DNA of 6,281 bases from Acholeplasmataceae bacterium. Lineage in GTDB: Bacteria; Bacillota_I; Bacilli_A; Acholeplasmatales; Acholeplasmataceae. Shown piece by piece: positions 5,838 through 6,281 of this stretch. The DNA lies in contig JAAYNT010000132.1 of assembly GCA_012520715.1 (NCBI GenBank), positions 1 through 6,281 on the forward strand, read 5' to 3'. The notes under the pieces were generated by a model. It saw only the letters and a program-made list of their open reading frames with translations, searched no databases and was not told the origin of the DNA. Position numbers and translations under genes: made by a program. Within the stretch, counting starts at the first letter, position 1, and each line of letters begins with the position of its first letter.

Positions 5838-6281
5838 ATGAAATTAGTATTTATGGGAACTCCAGAATTTGCAGTTCCAGTACTTGAAAACTTAATCAAA
5901 CATCATGAAGTTATATTAGTTGTAACTCAACCTGATAAACCAGTTGGTAGAAAAAGAATATTAACGCCGCCTCCTGTAAAGGAGCTAGCTATAAAAAATA
6001 ATATTCCAGTTTTTCAACCAACTAGATTACGTGATGACTATCAAAGAATCATTGATCTGAAACCAGATTATATTATTACAGCCGCTTACGGACAAATGTT
6101 ACCAAAAGAATTAATTACTAAAATTCATGCGATTAACGTGCATGGTTCACTCTTACCTAAATATCGTGGTGGAGCTCCAATTCAAAAATCAATTATGAAT
6201 TTAGATGAAGTAACAGGTATTACTATTATGAAGATGGAATACAAAATGGATAGTGGTGATATTTATTATCAAGAAGCTATT
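5838..6281 (+). CDS. fmt: Methionyl-tRNA formyltransferase (5' part; 3' end outside window)
   Basis: Transfers a formyl group from 10-formyltetrahydrofolate to Met-tRNA(fMet), making the initiator that IF-2 selects. The window contains the first 148 residues, about half of the usual 310. The Rossmann-type N-terminal formyltransferase domain begins MKLVFMGTPEFAVPVLENL, with QPDKPVGRKR and LTPPPVKELA following. The catalytic signature is complete: Asn100 and His102 in INVHGSLLPKYRGGAPIQ (99-116), and Asp138 in MDSGD (137-141), with the same 36-residue His-Asp spacing as in E. coli (H108/D144). The start is supported by AGGAG overlapping the priA stop. The C-terminal tRNA-binding domain lies beyond the right edge. 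In many Firmicutes def (peptide deformylase) sits between priA and fmt; here it does not. Identification is secure. Confidence 0.97.
   Translation, partial: MKLVFMGTPEFAVPVLENLIKHHEVILVVTQPDKPVGRKRILTPPPVKELAIKNNIPVFQPTRLRDDYQRIIDLKPDYIITAAYGQMLPKELITKIHAINVHGSLLPKYRGGAPIQKSIMNLDEVTGITIMKMEYKMDSGDIYYQEAI

Noticed and set aside
1..6281. Mobile element, CRISPR array, phage gene or horizontally acquired island
   Set aside because: Every gene belongs to a conserved core family in near-standard order with uniform base composition; no repeats, transposase or integrase motifs were seen.

Overview
This window is a conserved bacterial housekeeping region, read entirely from the + strand and almost wall to wall coding. 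It is strongly A+T-rich by eye (Leu mostly TTA/CTA, Arg mostly AGA). The proteins resemble those of low-GC Gram-positives most closely. Two genes (rnpM and rbfA) end in TGA, and tryptophan is written TGG in nusA, infB and priA, with no in-frame TGA anywhere. The genome therefore uses the standard bacterial code, not the Mycoplasma/Spiroplasma code. Low GC, compact genes, a short IF-2 and several worn motifs suggest an Acholeplasma-, Izemoplasma- or RF39-like mollicute or a neighbouring Bacilli/Erysipelotrichia lineage. This placement is an inference and is not decided by the sequence.

Layout. Positions 1-3404 hold the distal part of the classical nusA-infB operon: the 3' part of nusA (S1 and two KH domains), rnpM (ylxR), ylxQ (L7Ae-family K-turn binding protein), infB and rbfA. 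The genes overlap by 1 or 4 bases or are separated by 1 base, so they are surely co-transcribed and translationally coupled. A strong intrinsic terminator (3413-3442) closes the operon just after rbfA. The 117-base gap 3405-3521 is the only real intergenic region. It holds the terminator, a consensus -10 box that may use the terminator stem as its -35, and the priA leader. A second transcription unit follows: priA (complete) and fmt (cut by the right edge), 9 bases apart.

Function. The first operon joins transcription elongation/termination (NusA), RNase P modulation (RnpM), RNA binding (YlxQ), translation initiation (IF-2) and 30S maturation (RbfA). The second joins replication restart (PriA) to formylation of the initiator tRNA (Fmt), whose product is the ligand recognised by IF-2 in the first operon.

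I see no mobile element, CRISPR array, tRNA/rRNA gene, sizeable repeat or novel system. The most interesting points are lineage-specific departures in family-defining motifs: the NusA KH2 GXXG loop, the RbfA AxG kink, and the PriA Walker B box with its aromatic-rich loop. Also notable are the absence of ylxP, of truB/ribF directly after rbfA, and of def from their usual places, and the compact terminator-promoter junction before priA.
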